64,000 nt of DNA, from the NCBI GenBank assembly GCA_900553685.1, contig USEI01000005.1:29069-93068 (forward strand). Reading direction: 5' to 3'. Made by a program: the position numbers and the translations under genes. Below, piece by piece: positions 18,857 through 28,434 of the stretch. The notes beneath the pieces were generated by a model. It ran no database searches and was not told the DNA's origin. It saw only the letters and a program-made list of their open reading frames with translations. How positions within the stretch are numbered: position 1 is the stretch's first letter; the number at the start of each line of letters is the position of its first letter. The DNA is from an uncultured Clostridium sp. Its GTDB lineage: Bacteria; Bacillota; Clostridia; TANB77; CAG-508.

Positions 18857-20521
18857 TTAATGCTTTTTCCAAACATATATTCCAAATGCTATTAAACTTA
18901 TAATTGAAATAAATGATGATATTTTCATAGCAGTTGTACCAGTATATTCAACATCTAAACTAACCTCATCATTAGCCCCCATTGCAAAACCTAAAAATCC
19001 ATTTTCTGTTTCAAAAGTTTGTACAGAAATTCCATCTAATCTAACTTCATATCCTGGATAATATATATATGGTAATTCAAAAATTGTATATTCTGCTTCA
19101 TATGTTTTTATTTTTGCTGTGTATGTAGTTTTATCTTTTACTTCTTTTTCTACTAAAGCTTTTCCATCTAAAACATAAATATTATCTTCTCTTGTTGCAA
19201 TATAAAATCTATTTTTATAAGCTTTTACTGGCAAATATTCAGCTTTTGCAGTACCAGCTACTGTTTCAACCTCTTTTCCAGATATACGACCTAAATCAAA
19301 ATCTGTTATATAAGGCAAATTCTCATTAAAACTTAAATATCCAATAAAAGCTGTTAAATATATTACAGCGATAATTGAAATAACAATAACATCTTTATAA
19401 TTAAAATTTCTTATAATTGTGAACATATTTATTGAGCATATAAAACTAAAGAAAAATCCAGACATCATAAGAAATCTCCAAGGAAATTGAACTATACTTA
19501 CTTGTTCAGGTAAAAATCTCCAAGGAAAATATTTGGTTGACATCCATAATGTTAAAATACCTAAAATTAAGAAAACTATGTAAGTTTCTTTTAAGTCTTC
19601 TCTTACCATTCTTACAGCCATTACAGAAAATGCTAACATTATTATAATATGAAGTCCTAATTCAAAAACAAATGAACCATCATTTTCAGTAACAAATAAT
19701 TGTTTAAGTTTTAATCCATTATTTGCAGTCGAATCTGAACTCGACATCATTCCAGGTTCATAAGCCTGATAATTAGTAAAGAAATTTGTTTCTAGCATTG
19801 GTATCCAGAAGAAACTACTAATTAAAATTATAAAAATAATATTTAAAATCAAGCCTTTTTTCACTCTTGTTTCTTTTAGTTTTGGTAAATTTACTACTAA
19901 ATATACTAAACTAAAAAAAGCAACCATTACTGTTGAAATATTATGAGTAATAATAAGTCCAACCGCTCCAAAAGTTAAATAATAATGATTTTCTGTTGTA
20001 TAAAATAGATTGTATAATCCTAAAAATACCAGTGGTATAAAAATAAATGAAACATACTCTCCTAAAGCATTTCTAATATATAAATCTGTTAAATGATATG
20101 GAAAAGTCATATATAAAATACTTGCTAAAATTCCTACATTATTGTTTTTGGTAATTCCATACATAAATTTATACATTGTGAAACCTGAACATATTAAACA
20201 CACAAAAACAAATATCTTGTATGCTGATACTATATTATTACATATCAAATTAAAAAATATTATTCCGTAAGTTGAAAGTGGACCATAAAATAAATTCCAC
20301 GAATATCCAAAATTATTTGCAAAAGATGAAATTATATTTGGAAATAATCCATCTTTTTTTATACTTTCTAAAGTTCCATATGCTCTTGCTATATGCTGAA
20401 CACCGTCATCAATATAAACATCTAAATTTTTACTTAATAGTGGAATTCCAACTAAAACCCCAACTAAAATTATTATAATTACATCTATTAATTTTCTATT
20501 TTTTAAAAGTTTCTCTTTCAC
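18857..20521 (-). CDS. Polytopic membrane protein, GT-C/YfhO-like
   Basis: The 554-residue protein begins at a GTG with GAGGA upstream. It has about ten transmembrane helices and a soluble C-terminal part (residues ~420-530) before a last helix. The first outer loop has acidic residues (DVYIDDGVQHIARAYG) where GT-C glycosyltransferases place catalytic Asp residues, and FPYHLTDLYIRNALGEYVSF follows. This resembles the YfhO/6-pyruvoyl-tetrahydropterin-synthase-related membrane family, thought to move or attach sugars to cell-surface polymers. The donor and acceptor are not visible. Confidence 0.6.
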   Translation of the reverse strand: MKEKLLKNRKLIDVIIIILVGVLVGIPLLSKNLDVYIDDGVQHIARAYGTLESIKKDGLFPNIISSFANNFGYSWNLFYGPLSTYGIIFFNLICNNIVSAYKIFVFVCLICSGFTMYKFMYGITKNNNVGILASILYMTFPYHLTDLYIRNALGEYVSFIFIPLVFLGLYNLFYTTENHYYLTFGAVGLIITHNISTVMVAFFSLVYLVVNLPKLKETRVKKGLILNIIFIILISSFFWIPMLETNFFTNYQAYEPGMMSSSDSTANNGLKLKQLFVTENDGSFVFELGLHIIIMLAFSVMAVRMVREDLKETYIVFLILGILTLWMSTKYFPWRFLPEQVSIVQFPWRFLMMSGFFFSFICSINMFTIIRNFNYKDVIVISIIAVIYLTAFIGYLSFNENLPYITDFDLGRISGKEVETVAGTAKAEYLPVKAYKNRFYIATREDNIYVLDGKALVEKEVKDKTTYTAKIKTYEAEYTIFELPYIYYPGYEVRLDGISVQTFETENGFLGFAMGANDEVSLDVEYTGTTAMKISSFISIISLIAFGIYVWKKH

Positions 20522-20690
20522 TTTTACTTCCTCTTTTTGTATATTATTATTTCTATATTCAATATTTAGATATAAAATGTTTTAAATTCTAAATTTATAA
20601 TTTGTTATTTATGTCTAATACTCAACACTTAAAACTTAATACCTTATATCTTAGTATTTAAAAATTCTAAATTTAAATTTTAAATCAATT

Positions 20691-21188
20691 TTAGTATTCT
20701 AATTGTCCATTTAAAAATTCATCATTTTCAACCCAATCTTTTACATAATAAATTTTATACTCTTTTTTATTTTCTCTAACTATTACCTTTTCAATTCCAG
20801 CATTTATTATTAATTTTCTACACATTAAACAAGGAGCTGCTCCTTCTTCATACTTTGTGTTATCTTCATATCTATATCCAACTAAATATAATGTGGAACC
20901 AATCATTTCTTCTCTTGAAGCATTTATTATTGCATTTTGTTCACTATGCACAGATCTACAAGCATCATACCCTCCGTGCCTTTGATCTGGTAATAATTTT
21001 TTCTTTGTACAATAACCTATATCACAACAATTTTTTCTTCCTCTTGGTGCACCGGAATATCCAGTTGAAATTATCTGGTCATGATTAACAATCACTGTTC
21101 CGTATTTTTTTCTTAAACAAGTAGATCTTGAAGCAACAGTTTCTGCTATATCCAAATAATAATTTATTTTATCAATTCTTTTCTCCAT
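20691..21188 (-). CDS. dCMP deaminase family protein (ComEB-like)
   Basis: The 165-residue zinc enzyme has the cytidine/deoxycytidylate deaminase motifs: H81-x-E83 in HSEQNAI and C120-x-x-C123 in PCLMC, with the characteristic Cys-rich insert between residues 53 and 62. dCMP deaminase makes dUMP for thymidylate synthesis; ComEB belongs to this group. GGAG lies before the ATG. It stands between rpmF and the GT-C gene. A related riboflavin-pathway deaminase would be longer and fused to a reductase. Confidence 0.88.
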   Translation of the reverse strand: MEKRIDKINYYLDIAETVASRSTCLRKKYGTVIVNHDQIISTGYSGAPRGRKNCCDIGYCTKKKLLPDQRHGGYDACRSVHSEQNAIINASREEMIGSTLYLVGYRYEDNTKYEEGAAPCLMCRKLIINAGIEKVIVRENKKEYKIYYVKDWVENDEFLNGQLEY

Positions 21189-21289
21189 AACAAACTCCTA
21201 CTATATAAAATTTTTTTCTCCTTGTTTTATTTAGTTTTTTTTACAATTTTACTAGATTATTTTATAATAAAAAATGTATATTGTCAAAA

Positions 21290-21319
21290 AAAAATTGTAC
21301 TAGAATTAGTACAATTTTT
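21290..21319 (-). terminator. Intrinsic terminator after rpmF
   Basis: A perfect 13-bp stem with a four-base loop, flanked by A- and T-runs, begins nine bases past the rpmF stop. Confidence 0.85.
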
Positions 21320-21327
21320 CTTTATTT

Positions 21328-21516
21328 TTATTTATTATCAGCTTTTTTTGCAATTACTTCTTTACCATCATAGTAACCACAGTTAGAACATACAGTGTGT
21401 GGTCTAACTGGTTGATGACAATGTGAGCAAGTTGATAAATTTTCTTCTTCTAATTTCCAAGTTGATCTTTTTGATCCTGTTCTAGCTTTTGACCATCTTC
21501 TTTTTGGTTGTGCCAT
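21328..21516 (-). CDS. rpmF: Ribosomal protein L32, zinc-binding form
   Basis: The 62-residue protein starts MAQPKRRWSKAR and keeps the four zinc-binding cysteines C30-x-x-C33 and C43-x-x-C46, so it is the Zn-ribbon type of bL32. A strong GGAGG precedes the ATG. It is a small unit with its own terminator. The usual upstream partner (yceD/DUF177) is not adjacent; an unknown gene at 21599 lies upstream instead. Confidence 0.95.
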   Translation of the reverse strand: MAQPKRRWSKARTGSKRSTWKLEEENLSTCSHCHQPVRPHTVCSNCGYYDGKEVIAKKADNK

Positions 21517-21598
21517 TTAAAAATCCCTCCTTTAGTGACTATTTATATATGTCAAATTAAATTTTATTTCAAAGTTACTAAGATAGTATACAACCTAT

Positions 21599-22285
21599 TT
21601 ATACATTTGTCAAGCTTTTTTTACTATTTTTAACATTGTTTGGAATTATAAATTTATTATTAGAAAATGTTTCAAATTGGCTTTTTCCTCTTTCTAGTAC
21701 AATTTGATCTTCCAGTTTCTGATTTTCCAATTTGAAAAATTGTATTTGTATTTTTATATCTCCAAATATACCTCTATTTTTTTCTTTATGTATTACTGGT
21801 AAATAACTTTGACCTTTTGTTATTTTATTACAAGCCATGATATATATTTCTTCATCTGAAACTTCTTCATTATTTTCATTAAAATAATCTAATTTTATTT
21901 CTTTATATAAATTTTGCATTTCATCTGTAAAATTTCCAGCAAGTTCTAAAATTGCACACGAATATAAATCTGAAAGCATCTCTTTAAACTCTGAATGTTC
22001 TTTATAACTAATTTTTTCTGCTTCTAATAGTTCCATTTTTAATTTTATATTTTTCATTCTTTCAATTTGAAGGCTATTTTTTCCTGTTATACCTCCCCAA
22101 AAAGACATTCCTTCTGACGAAATTACTGCTCTTTCATCCATATATTTCTTGACTTTTGTATTTTTTATAACTTTTTGAACTCTCCAAAATAATCTTCTTC
22201 TATTTTCATCATTTTTTAAAGTTTCTTCTTTACTTTCACATATTAAATTATCATTAATTTTAATATTTTTATCTATTGTATTCAT
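21599..22285 (-). CDS. Hypothetical soluble protein
   Basis: The 228-residue product has GAGG before the ATG. It is hydrophilic, with a helical central part (RMKNIKLKMELLEAEKIS, EFKEMLSDLYSCAILEL) and no transmembrane segment or recognised motif. The C-terminus is Asn/Lys-rich. It is between the terminator of the gene at 22469 and rpmF. I cannot assign a family. Confidence 0.55.
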   Translation of the reverse strand: MNTIDKNIKINDNLICESKEETLKNDENRRRLFWRVQKVIKNTKVKKYMDERAVISSEGMSFWGGITGKNSLQIERMKNIKLKMELLEAEKISYKEHSEFKEMLSDLYSCAILELAGNFTDEMQNLYKEIKLDYFNENNEEVSDEEIYIMACNKITKGQSYLPVIHKEKNRGIFGDIKIQIQFFKLENQKLEDQIVLERGKSQFETFSNNKFIIPNNVKNSKKSLTNV

Positions 22286-22405
22286 TCTTAATACCTCTTT
22301 CTAAATTATTTTACCAATAGATTATTAATATTTCAAGATTTTTTTAGAAAAAGAATATTGGATTTTTCGACTAAAAATTAACTTATCATCATAATATAAT
22401 ATAAC

Positions 22406-22455
22406 AAAAGCGGTTAATTTTAAGTAAAGAGCTTTTACTTAAATTAACTGCTTTT
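22406..22455 (-). terminator. Intrinsic terminator after the ADA-like gene
   Basis: A long near-perfect stem (AAAGCGGTTAATTT against AAATTAACTGCTTT, continuing with AAGTAAA/TTTACTT) is followed on the minus strand by T-rich DNA. Confidence 0.75.
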
Positions 22456-22468
22456 TATAATTTAATAT

Positions 22469-24991
22469 TTATATTTTATTTTTATCAACTGCTATTTCTG
22501 GATAATCTTTTAATATTTCTTCTGCTAAATTATCTTTTATTTTAAAACTTTTTACATATCCACCTAAAGATTCAGCTTTGTCTTTTAATGCTTCTACTTC
22601 AGAATTTACATATATTTTAGCTTTTCCTTTTCCATTTTTGGCTTCTTGAACTAAATTTGAAACTGGTGAATTTCCATCAAAGGCCAAAACAATAGAATTT
22701 CTTCTTTCAAAAATTTCATAATTGAAACTCTTGTAAATTCCCATTTCTTCACTTTCAGTTGAAATTCTAATACCATTTACGTCTTCATTTAATAACTTAT
22801 CAACTTCTTCTGCTGAAACCTCTTTTGGTATTATTGCATCAATTTCAAATTTTTTGTTCATCTCATTTGATGCATCTACTATTGCTTTTTCATAACCACT
22901 CAATTTATGTCCTACTACAAAATAAACCTTTTCACTATTTAAATTCTTTACTAAATCTCTTATAACATTTTTACCATTTTCATCTAATTCAGTTTTTCTA
23001 TTTTTAGCATTAAAACTTCCACCAGCAACTATAATTGGAATTTTATCTTCTGGCAAATTTTTAATTTTTCCTTTTAATTTTGACTCCGAATCAATTTTAG
23101 AATTTATTCTCATTTCTATTACATTATTTTTGCTATTTTCTATATTCTTGTTTTCTTCTTCAATTATAGCCTCTTTTATTGATCTTCCTGCTAAAAATTT
23201 ATTAAATTTTTCTTTCTTTTCTTCAAAATATTTCTTACTATGTTCTATTATTTCATCTTCTACTTTTCTCATTTTTTCAAAATCTTTTTCATTTAAACCT
23301 AAGATATTTGTAAGTGCTAATTGTTCATCTATTGTATCTGTTCCATACATCCCACATCCATCTGTTCCCTGAACACATTTTATATTATTTTTTAAATATT
23401 GTTTTAATGGATGTTTTTCAAGTGCAGTTAAATTATTTAATCTAACATTTGAAGTAAGTTGAAATTCTAGAACAGCGCCTGTATTTTGCATTTCTTTTAT
23501 TAGTTCTTTTCCTTCTTTTGTATTTAAGTCTTCAGTATATAAACCATGACCTAATCTAAATCTTGGCATTTTTTGACCTGGTTTTAAAGCTTCTTTAATA
23601 CATTGAATTGATTTTCTAACATTTTCTCTTAAGCAATCATTTTCTCCAGCATGAATTCTAACTGTAAAACCGGGATCTTCTTCTACTGCATATTGAACTA
23701 ATTCATTAATTACTGGTCTTAAATCTGTTATATCATTAATTTCTTCACCTATGAAATCACTTCCAACAACATAAGGGCTTTTTGCAACAGCTTTTAAAAC
23801 ATCTAAATTTTCTCTTAAATAATTACTACTTGTTTTTTGATCTTTTATTATTGTAAGTGGAATTCTTCTTATTCCTAATAAAAATCTTATTGCAACACCT
23901 GTTTCTTTTTCTATTTGAGGCATTATGTCATGTACTTCTTGTAATAATTTCACAGCAGGTTCTCCTACTTTTGCCAAATCTGTATCAGTAATTTCAACAT
24001 AAGAAACGTGTTGTTTTTGATATTCTCTTGCTATCCATAAAAATTTATCTTGTCTTAAAGTATTATTTTTATATGGGCTATTTTCTTTTTTATCTTCTAT
24101 TATTTGTTTTAAATAATTTACTATATCTTTTTCTGGAATATTTTCTATATTTTTAGAGTTTATTTTTATTTTTGTATCTGAAAATTTTGCCTTACAAAAA
24201 ACATATCTATAAATATAAACTTTTTCTAAGTTAGTAAAAACCGCCTGACCATCTTTTAGTAACCCTAAACTATTTCTTATTTTAGATATGTTATATTCTG
24301 AGTTTTCTAAATTATTTAAAATTAAATCTGCAAAATTAATAAAAGTATTATCATCTATTTTTCTTGTTAAATATTTACCAGTTAATTCACTATTTTCAAA
24401 TTGTTTTTCAATTTCTTTTCTATCTTTTAAAATTGCTTTTTCTTGTTTTTCTGTAATTTTTAAACCTAATTTTTTAATGTAGTATAATGGATATTTAATT
24501 TGATGATATATTCCTAGAGCAATTAAAACATCTGGTGTTAAATTTGCATTCATGTGAGTATGCAAATCTGTTTTAAATTTGGATTTTTTAAATATGTATG
24601 ATTTAACTATTGATTTTTTTATATCAAATTTATAATCTTTAGTTTGTGACATTAAAGTCTTAGTAATAGCAGGTATTTTAGCTTTTACTTCTATAACATC
24701 TTCATAAATATTTGCTATTTTCATACCTGCTAATCTAAATATATATACATCTTCATTATCACCATTGATTGAAGCTAGTATAGTATTAGTGATTATTTTT
24801 AAACCATTTTCATCCATTGAAGTTTCCAAGTTACATAATTTTGCCAAATTTGTTATTAAATTTCCGCTTTTTTGATTAGGAGTTCTTATAATATATGTAA
24901 GTTCATCTTCTACATTCGTTTTATACAATTCAACTACAATGTCTTTTTCTTTATCAATATAGAATTTGTTAAAATATTTTAGATTTTCCAT
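22469..24991 (-). CDS. Adenosine-deaminase-like amidohydrolase fused to a SLOG-like Rossmann domain
   Basis: The 840-residue protein has an N-terminal ~135-residue domain I do not recognise. An ADA-type TIM barrel follows, with every metal and catalytic landmark: H-x-H in HTHMN near 142-144, HAGEN near 445, LGHGLY near 478, TSNVRLNN, and GTDGCGMYGT near 540. After a charged linker, a Rossmann-like domain starts near 652 (IPIIVAGGSF, VYFVVGHKLSG, then NSIVLAFDGNSP), resembling the SLOG/LOG nucleotide-binding superfamily. The large insertion between HTH and HAGE makes it much longer than ordinary adenosine deaminase (about 340 residues). With the HD hydrolase and alarmone synthetase upstream it forms a nucleotide-signalling cluster. 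The substrate is unknown. Confidence 0.75.
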   Translation of the reverse strand: MENLKYFNKFYIDKEKDIVVELYKTNVEDELTYIIRTPNQKSGNLITNLAKLCNLETSMDENGLKIITNTILASINGDNEDVYIFRLAGMKIANIYEDVIEVKAKIPAITKTLMSQTKDYKFDIKKSIVKSYIFKKSKFKTDLHTHMNANLTPDVLIALGIYHQIKYPLYYIKKLGLKITEKQEKAILKDRKEIEKQFENSELTGKYLTRKIDDNTFINFADLILNNLENSEYNISKIRNSLGLLKDGQAVFTNLEKVYIYRYVFCKAKFSDTKIKINSKNIENIPEKDIVNYLKQIIEDKKENSPYKNNTLRQDKFLWIAREYQKQHVSYVEITDTDLAKVGEPAVKLLQEVHDIMPQIEKETGVAIRFLLGIRRIPLTIIKDQKTSSNYLRENLDVLKAVAKSPYVVGSDFIGEEINDITDLRPVINELVQYAVEEDPGFTVRIHAGENDCLRENVRKSIQCIKEALKPGQKMPRFRLGHGLYTEDLNTKEGKELIKEMQNTGAVLEFQLTSNVRLNNLTALEKHPLKQYLKNNIKCVQGTDGCGMYGTDTIDEQLALTNILGLNEKDFEKMRKVEDEIIEHSKKYFEEKKEKFNKFLAGRSIKEAIIEEENKNIENSKNNVIEMRINSKIDSESKLKGKIKNLPEDKIPIIVAGGSFNAKNRKTELDENGKNVIRDLVKNLNSEKVYFVVGHKLSGYEKAIVDASNEMNKKFEIDAIIPKEVSAEEVDKLLNEDVNGIRISTESEEMGIYKSFNYEIFERRNSIVLAFDGNSPVSNLVQEAKNGKGKAKIYVNSEVEALKDKAESLGGYVKSFKIKDNLAEEILKDYPEIAVDKNKI

Positions 24992-25144
24992 TATTATAAC
25001 AATCCTTCCTTTCTCTTATTTTAAGCAACTTGTTAATTCTATATTATAGCAGAATTTCAAGCATTTTGCAAGTATTTTACACAATTTTCATTTACCCTTC
25101 ATATTATGACTTTTAAAAAATATAACTTTAAAAAAGTTTTCTGT

Positions 25145-25192
25145 TATATAAAATAAGAAAATAGAAATATTTCTATTTTCTTATTTTATATA
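25145..25192. terminator. 48-bp perfect palindrome, likely terminator
   Basis: The sequence 25145-25192 equals its own reverse complement (centre AGAAATATTTCT). It lies about 100 bases past the stop of the HD gene and could fold into a 24-bp stem in transcripts from either strand. Because it is A/T-only apart from four G/C pairs, a terminator or transcript-end role is the simplest reading. Confidence 0.5.
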
Positions 25193-25289
25193 TTATTTTC
25201 ATATTTTATAACTTACATTTCACTTTTAAATTTAATACTTTTTATTTTGTATTTTTAAACTAATATTTTAACTTTAAATTTAACTTCAA

Positions 25290-26084
25290 TTAAATACTAT
25301 TTTTTATCCTTTCTACTAAATATTCATTTGCTACTCTTCTCATATTACAAATTCTTTCAATAGTTTCAGAATTTTTATATTTTATTTTATCAAACATTTT
25401 ATTTACTAAATCATTTTCTTTTAAATACATAAGTCCTTCAGAAAAATTATAATCAAATATAAATGAAATATATGAAACCCAGCTATCCAAATATGTTTTT
25501 CTATCATCTATTTTCAATTGTTTTTTATTCATAAAATCTTCGTATATTTTATCTGAAATAGTATCTGAATAAATTTTTTCCATATCTTCTGTTCCCAGAA
25601 TAATACTTAATTGCTCAGTTAATTTAACTCTAAAATTATCTGTTTTATCATTATCTCTAATAAGTTTTGCATGTAATAATTCTTTTTCATTTAAATTATC
25701 TTCAATCTTATATTTATTATGATTTAAAATTGCTTTATATATTATATTATCATAAGAAGAATCTGCTATAAATTTTCTTATTAAATTGTCTTCGAATAAA
25801 ATTTTAACTCCAAATTTGGCATGGTCAAAATATTTGGTATCAGCTTTGTCAAAAACATTTTCTATCACTTTAGATTGTTCAAATCTACCTATATCATGTA
25901 ATAAAGCTATTAACTCAGATAATTTGGTATCTTCCTCATTTAAGTTTAATTTATTTGACAAATACCTACTTGCATCTACTACGCCATATGTATGTGTTAC
26001 TTTTAATTTAACTCTTTCATCTTCTATATTATAATCTTTCAAATAATTCTTAAATTCCTTTTGAGCATTTAGCAAATCTATCAT
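25290..26084 (-). CDS. HD-domain phosphohydrolase
   Basis: The 264-residue protein carries the metal-binding set of HD enzymes: H31 in HTYGVVDASR, H63-D64 in LLHDIGRFEQ, a later His in NHNKY, and an Asp in IRDNDKTDNF. HD proteins of this size hydrolyse nucleotides, including ppGpp or deoxynucleotides. It follows the alarmone synthetase gene by 23 bases, so the pair may make and remove the same signal; that is inference. No second domain is visible. Confidence 0.75.
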   Translation of the reverse strand: MIDLLNAQKEFKNYLKDYNIEDERVKLKVTHTYGVVDASRYLSNKLNLNEEDTKLSELIALLHDIGRFEQSKVIENVFDKADTKYFDHAKFGVKILFEDNLIRKFIADSSYDNIIYKAILNHNKYKIEDNLNEKELLHAKLIRDNDKTDNFRVKLTEQLSIILGTEDMEKIYSDTISDKIYEDFMNKKQLKIDDRKTYLDSWVSYISFIFDYNFSEGLMYLKENDLVNKMFDKIKYKNSETIERICNMRRVANEYLVERIKNSI

Positions 26085-26107
26085 TTTAATACATCTCTCC
26101 TAATATC

Positions 26108-26851
26108 TTAAAGTTTAAAGTTAAATTTTTTATTTTTTATATTATCATCATTTTGTGATGCTTCAATCATAATTTTTTGTTCTCTTTCCTTATCTAATCT
26201 ATTAGATATCATAAGCATATTTTCATCTATATTATTTATTACTCTTGCATATTTAATAAGGTTTTTGGATTCTGTTTTTCCTATATTGGGATTTTTATAC
26301 TTTAATTTATGTTCTATACTTGCCCAAAAATCCATTCCTAAAGTTCTTAATTGTATTTCAACTTTTACAAACATTATACCTGATGAAAAATTTACTGGTA
26401 CTTCTGTAATTAAATGGTAGCTCATATATCCACTTTGTTTTGGTTTTTTCATGAAATCTTTTCTATTTAAAATTCTTATATCTTGAAAATCTTCTATTAT
26501 TTCTACTAACTTATATACATCTTTTTTAAAATTACAAACAATTCTGATTCCCGCAATATCATTTATTTTTTCAAACATATTTTCATAAGTCAACTCGCAA
26601 TTTTTTCTTTTCAGTTTTTCAATTATAGTTTCTGGTTTTTTTAATCTAGTTGTAATATATTCTATAGGTTCATAATTTGAAAAAATTCTAAGTTCATCTT
26701 GAAGAATTTCCATTTTTGTCTTTATTTCCTTTAAAGCAGAACTATACAAAAACATTACCTTTTTAAAATTTTCATCATTTATATCTATCAATTCTTTATT
26801 AACAAGATTACCTTCCATATTTATTAAATATTCATTTTCATTTTCTGACAT
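26108..26851 (-). CDS. Small (p)ppGpp synthetase (RelA/SpoT synthetase domain)
   Basis: The 247-residue protein contains only the RelA/SpoT nucleotidyltransferase domain: RIVCNFKKDVYKLV, the GYMSYHLITEV substrate segment, VEIQLRTLGMDFWASIEHKLKYK at the active site. It has no HD hydrolase, TGS or ACT domain, so it is a small alarmone synthetase of the YjbM/YwaC (RelP/RelQ) kind. These transfer pyrophosphate from ATP to GDP or GTP and are controlled mainly by transcription. It is the first gene of a unit with the HD gene, and perhaps the ADA-SLOG gene. Confidence 0.85.
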   Translation of the reverse strand: MSENENEYLINMEGNLVNKELIDINDENFKKVMFLYSSALKEIKTKMEILQDELRIFSNYEPIEYITTRLKKPETIIEKLKRKNCELTYENMFEKINDIAGIRIVCNFKKDVYKLVEIIEDFQDIRILNRKDFMKKPKQSGYMSYHLITEVPVNFSSGIMFVKVEIQLRTLGMDFWASIEHKLKYKNPNIGKTESKNLIKYARVINNIDENMLMISNRLDKEREQKIMIEASQNDDNIKNKKFNFKL

Positions 26852-27070
26852 TTAATCACCCTTTCTTTTATTATTAAGTTATAAACTTAATTAATATATT
26901 TCTTCTGTATTTCTTTATGAAAGTATTTTATATATGATTTATTAAATTAACATTAAATATTTGTAAACTTCTTGTGAACAAATATATTATATTATTTATA
27001 TTTTTTTGTATTCAAAAAATATAAGCACTTTTTTTCATATTTATTATATATTATTTTATAATAAATTAAA

Positions 27071-27110
27071 ATGATTTATTAAAATAAATTTAATTATTTT
27101 AATAAATCAT
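27071..27110 (-). terminator. Terminator-like hairpin with an extra half repeat
   Basis: Positions 27071-27087 and 27094-27110 form a 17-bp perfect stem, and part of one arm (TAATAAATCATT) is repeated at once after it. It lies 17 bases past the stop of the gene at 27127. Confidence 0.6.
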
Positions 27111-27126
27111 TAATAAATCATTTTAA

Positions 27127-28407
27127 TCACACTATAATATAAATTATGCTCATTATAGTTAAAATAATTGAAGATATATATATTTGAATTTTTAATAACT
27201 TGCTCTTTTCCTTTTGCAACCCCATTCCAAGAAAAAATGTTGCTATAAAAAATGGTAACATCATATATCTAGAATGCATTGAACAAGTATATGGCATTGA
27301 TATATTTAAATAAAAATATGATACCCACCATGCAATAAAAGTATATATAAGTAATCTATTTTCTGAGTTATATTTTATCATATAATATATAGAATTTATT
27401 GATAAAATTACTGCTAATATAGCCATAATTAAAAGATAAAAATTATTCTTTAATTCTGAAATATAAGTTATAGAAGAATATATCAAGTAATTCCAAATAT
27501 TAATGTTACTAATCTCTAATAAATTAGGTATACCGAATCTATTCCAAATACTTTCTCCTGCAATACTTAAATAATCATATGGTTGTATTATTCCAATAGT
27601 ATTTAATCCTCTAGCCAAACTATAAACATGGAACCACAATCCTAAAACCCCAACTATAATTGCAAAAAATAACAATTCAAATAATAATGTTTTTATGCTT
27701 TTATCATTATTTACAAATTTAGCAAGTTTTTTAAAATAAATATATACTGCTGGAATTATCATTACAGCTATAGATGTTTTAGTCATTAACCCAAATCCTA
27801 TTGCTAATGCTATTATAATAGCATTTTTCATATCTGGTTTTTTATTCCATTTTATTAAATATAATAAGCATATTGTACAAAATAATGTAACAAGTTCATC
27901 ATTATTTAACGATCCTGACATAATTACAAATAAAGGATAAAAAGAAAAAATTAACATAGGAATTATCTTATATTTATCTTCTATTTCTAATTCTTTCAAA
28001 ATCTTATATAATACAAATAATATAATAATCGAATAAATTAATGGTATTATTTGCATACTTTCAAATTTAAAACTACTTACATCAGAAAAAACATCCATTA
28101 TTTTAAGCCATGATGCCATTATAAAATGATGTAGAGGTGGATGGTAGAATTGCCCAATTATCCTATTTGGAAGTTCATTATAAGTATATAAGTGTAGTAT
28201 ATAGTTTATATGTCTTCCTTTATTTGGTTCTTCTGAAAAATTATGATATAAATTATCATAGTCTTCTTCAGAATTTAAACTTCCAATTCCCATATCTGAT
28301 TGAAATTTTGATATATTAGTTTTATAAATAAAACAGATTCTAATTAATATTGCAAAAATAATTATTAAAATTAAAATTAATTTATATTTATCAATTACTT
28401 TTTTCAT
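27127..28407 (-). CDS. GT-C type membrane glycosyltransferase-like protein
   Basis: The 426-residue protein has about ten transmembrane helices. The first loop (residues ~30-90) contains acidic residues and GQFYHPPLHHFIMASW, the 'HPPL' type motif seen in GT39/GT83-like mannosyl- and arabinosyltransferases that use polyprenyl-phosphate sugars. NDELVTLF and LMTKTSIAV fit the same family. It may decorate a surface polymer or lipid. It stands upstream of the alarmone cluster, separated by a terminator, and downstream of the HAM1-like operon by 27 bases. Confidence 0.65.
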   Translation of the reverse strand: MKKVIDKYKLILILIIIFAILIRICFIYKTNISKFQSDMGIGSLNSEEDYDNLYHNFSEEPNKGRHINYILHLYTYNELPNRIIGQFYHPPLHHFIMASWLKIMDVFSDVSSFKFESMQIIPLIYSIIILFVLYKILKELEIEDKYKIIPMLIFSFYPLFVIMSGSLNNDELVTLFCTICLLYLIKWNKKPDMKNAIIIALAIGFGLMTKTSIAVMIIPAVYIYFKKLAKFVNNDKSIKTLLFELLFFAIIVGVLGLWFHVYSLARGLNTIGIIQPYDYLSIAGESIWNRFGIPNLLEISNINIWNYLIYSSITYISELKNNFYLLIMAILAVILSINSIYYMIKYNSENRLLIYTFIAWWVSYFYLNISMPYTCSMHSRYMMLPFFIATFFLGMGLQKEKSKLLKIQIYISSIILTIMSIIYIIV

Positions 28408-28434
28408 AGCATCTCCAAATGTTTATAAACTTTA

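Noticed and set aside
26998..27022. Inverted repeat ATATTTTTTT...CAAAAAATAT
   Set aside because: Short and AT-only in AT-rich DNA; likely chance, with the better terminator at 27071-27110.
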